A stretch of 5,340 bases of DNA from DATGLE01 sp035294325 (lineage in GTDB: Bacteria > Chloroflexota > Ktedonobacteria > Ktedonobacterales > Ktedonobacteraceae): positions 1 through 5,340 of the forward strand of contig DATGLE010000236.1 in assembly GCA_035294325.1 (NCBI GenBank), written 5' to 3'. Positions 4,477 to 5,340 of this stretch are shown here, in pieces. The notes beneath the pieces were generated by a model that did not search any database, was not told the DNA's origin, and saw only the letters and a program-made list of their open reading frames with translations. Both the position numbers and the translations under genes were made by a program. Position 1 is the stretch's first letter. Each line of letters opens with the position of its first letter.

Positions 4477-5340
4477 TTACTCTTTCTTCCAGTAGGATGC
4501 CTCGATGACCTCCGGCTCTGGAATAGCCACGACCTTGAGATACGTGCGACAGGCCCGTACCAGCGCATCCTTGAGGATGCGCTTTGCTTCTTCCAGCAGG
4601 TCCTCCGGGCACTCCAGCACAATCTCATCGTGCACCGCCAGCACAATATGCACGGCCTCGGGCAGCTCCGCGTAGAGCAGGGCGAGGGCACGTTTGAGGA
4701 TATCGGCGTTGGTGCCCTGGATCGGATGATTTTTCGCCGAGCGCTCCAGCGTGCCAAGAGCCGCCGTATCCATACCTTCCGTCACAACAAAAGGCCGGCG
4801 ACGGCCTGCCAGCGTCACGGCATAGCCCTGCTGCAAAGCCTGACGAGCGGTGCTGCGCAGCCATCCGGCAACCCCGGCATACGTCGTGAAGTAGGTCCGC
4901 ATGAGCGCTTTGGCCGTCTCCACCGGCACCCCGATGCGGTTCGCCAGCCCCTGGGCGCCCATGCCGTAAGCCAATCCGAAATTGATGGTCTTGGCGACAT
5001 CGCGCATGGAGACGCCCTCTTTGTACTGGCGCTGCCTGGTGTCGGTATCGGGGGGCAATCCGAACATCAACTTCGCCGTTTCGGCGTGCAAGTCGCGGCC
5101 CTCGGCGAACAGGCGCAGCATCACCGCATCGCCGGAGACCTCCGCGAGAATCCGCAACTCGATATTGGAGAGGTCCGCCTTGAGCAGCCGATAGCCTGGT
5201 GGTGCGATAAAGCAGCAGCGCAGATTTTCGGCTTCGTTTTTCTCATGGGCCGGGATCTGTTGCAGGTTGGGGTTGCGACAAATGATGCGGCCACTGACGG
5301 CCCCGATCTGCGCGAAGTCGCCGCGCAGGCGCCCATCCGG
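4477..5340 (-). CDS. Family A DNA polymerase (PolA-type), C-terminal 287 residues; N-terminus beyond window
   Basis: The frame is open to the right edge, so this is the 3' part of a longer gene; the TTG at 5155-5157 is an internal Leu, not a start. Numbering from the edge, SGRIICRNPNLQQIP (16-30) is the conserved template/primer segment. Motif A is DLSNIELR (56-63) with metal ligand D56 and steric-gate E61. Motif B is RDVAKTINFGLAYG (113-126) with the dNTP-binding R113 and K117, F121 and Y125. The TLAGRRRPF block (176-184) and NHPIQGTNAD (204-213) follow, then motif C VHDEIVLE (236-243) with metal ligand D238. The product ends shortly after. All residues needed for polymerisation are present. 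Phe at the 121 position (as in E. coli F762) predicts normal discrimination against dideoxynucleotides. Whether an exonuclease domain precedes it cannot be seen. The context of unknown genes and the lean C-terminus suggest a phage or plasmid polymerase rather than the housekeeping copy. Confidence 0.95.
   Translation of the reverse strand, partial: PDGRLRGDFAQIGAVSGRIICRNPNLQQIPAHEKNEAENLRCCFIAPPGYRLLKADLSNIELRILAEVSGDAVMLRLFAEGRDLHAETAKLMFGLPPDTDTRQRQYKEGVSMRDVAKTINFGLAYGMGAQGLANRIGVPVETAKALMRTYFTTYAGVAGWLRSTARQALQQGYAVTLAGRRRPFVVTEGMDTAALGTLERSAKNHPIQGTNADILKRALALLYAELPEAVHIVLAVHDEIVLECPEDLLEEAKRILKDALVRACRTYLKVVAIPEPEVIEASYWKKE

Noticed and set aside
1..5340. CRISPR arrays, tRNA or rRNA genes, insertion-sequence ends
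   Set aside because: I saw no regularly spaced direct repeats, no cloverleaf-like segment, no transposase motifs and no paired terminal inverted repeats.

Overview
The window carries six protein-coding genes, all on the minus strand. In transcription order (right to left) they are: the C-terminal part of a family A DNA polymerase (entering from beyond 5340), a DUF488-family protein, a tRNA-guanine-transglycosylase-like (DpdA/DUF7221-like) protein with an N-terminal Cys cluster, a 92-93 aa helical protein, a 367 aa coiled-coil protein, and the N-terminal part of a DEDD-type 3'-5' exonuclease that runs off the window at base 1. Every complete gene has a recognisable purine-rich Shine-Dalgarno (AAAGGAG, GGAGG or AGGAGG), so this is bacterial or phage/plasmid DNA. 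The base composition is moderately GC-rich. The long plus-strand reading frames are antisense shadows of these genes.

Layout: the polymerase (4477-5340, partial) and the DUF488 gene (3955-4449) are 27 bases apart and almost certainly co-transcribed. A gap of about 335 bases follows, with three consecutive inverted repeats just after the DUF488 stop. Next come the TGT-like gene (2456-3619, possibly starting at 3637), a 102-base gap, the small helical gene (2072-2353), a featureless gap of 321 bases, the coiled-coil gene (647-1750), an 83-base gap, and the exonuclease (1-563, partial).

Interpretation: a stand-alone family A polymerase, a separate proofreading-type exonuclease and a TGT-fold base-exchange enzyme among unknown genes read as the replication/DNA-metabolism module of a phage, prophage or large plasmid. 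DpdA-type TGT homologues put 7-deazaguanine bases into DNA, so a modified-base or anti-restriction function is the most interesting possibility. No preQ0 synthesis gene and no dpdB-like partner lies inside the window to confirm it. Small helical proteins with a YRRGxxQGF pattern and stand-alone genes of this sort are reminiscent of Ktedonobacteria (Chloroflexota). That is a weak impression from recall, not something the sequence proves.
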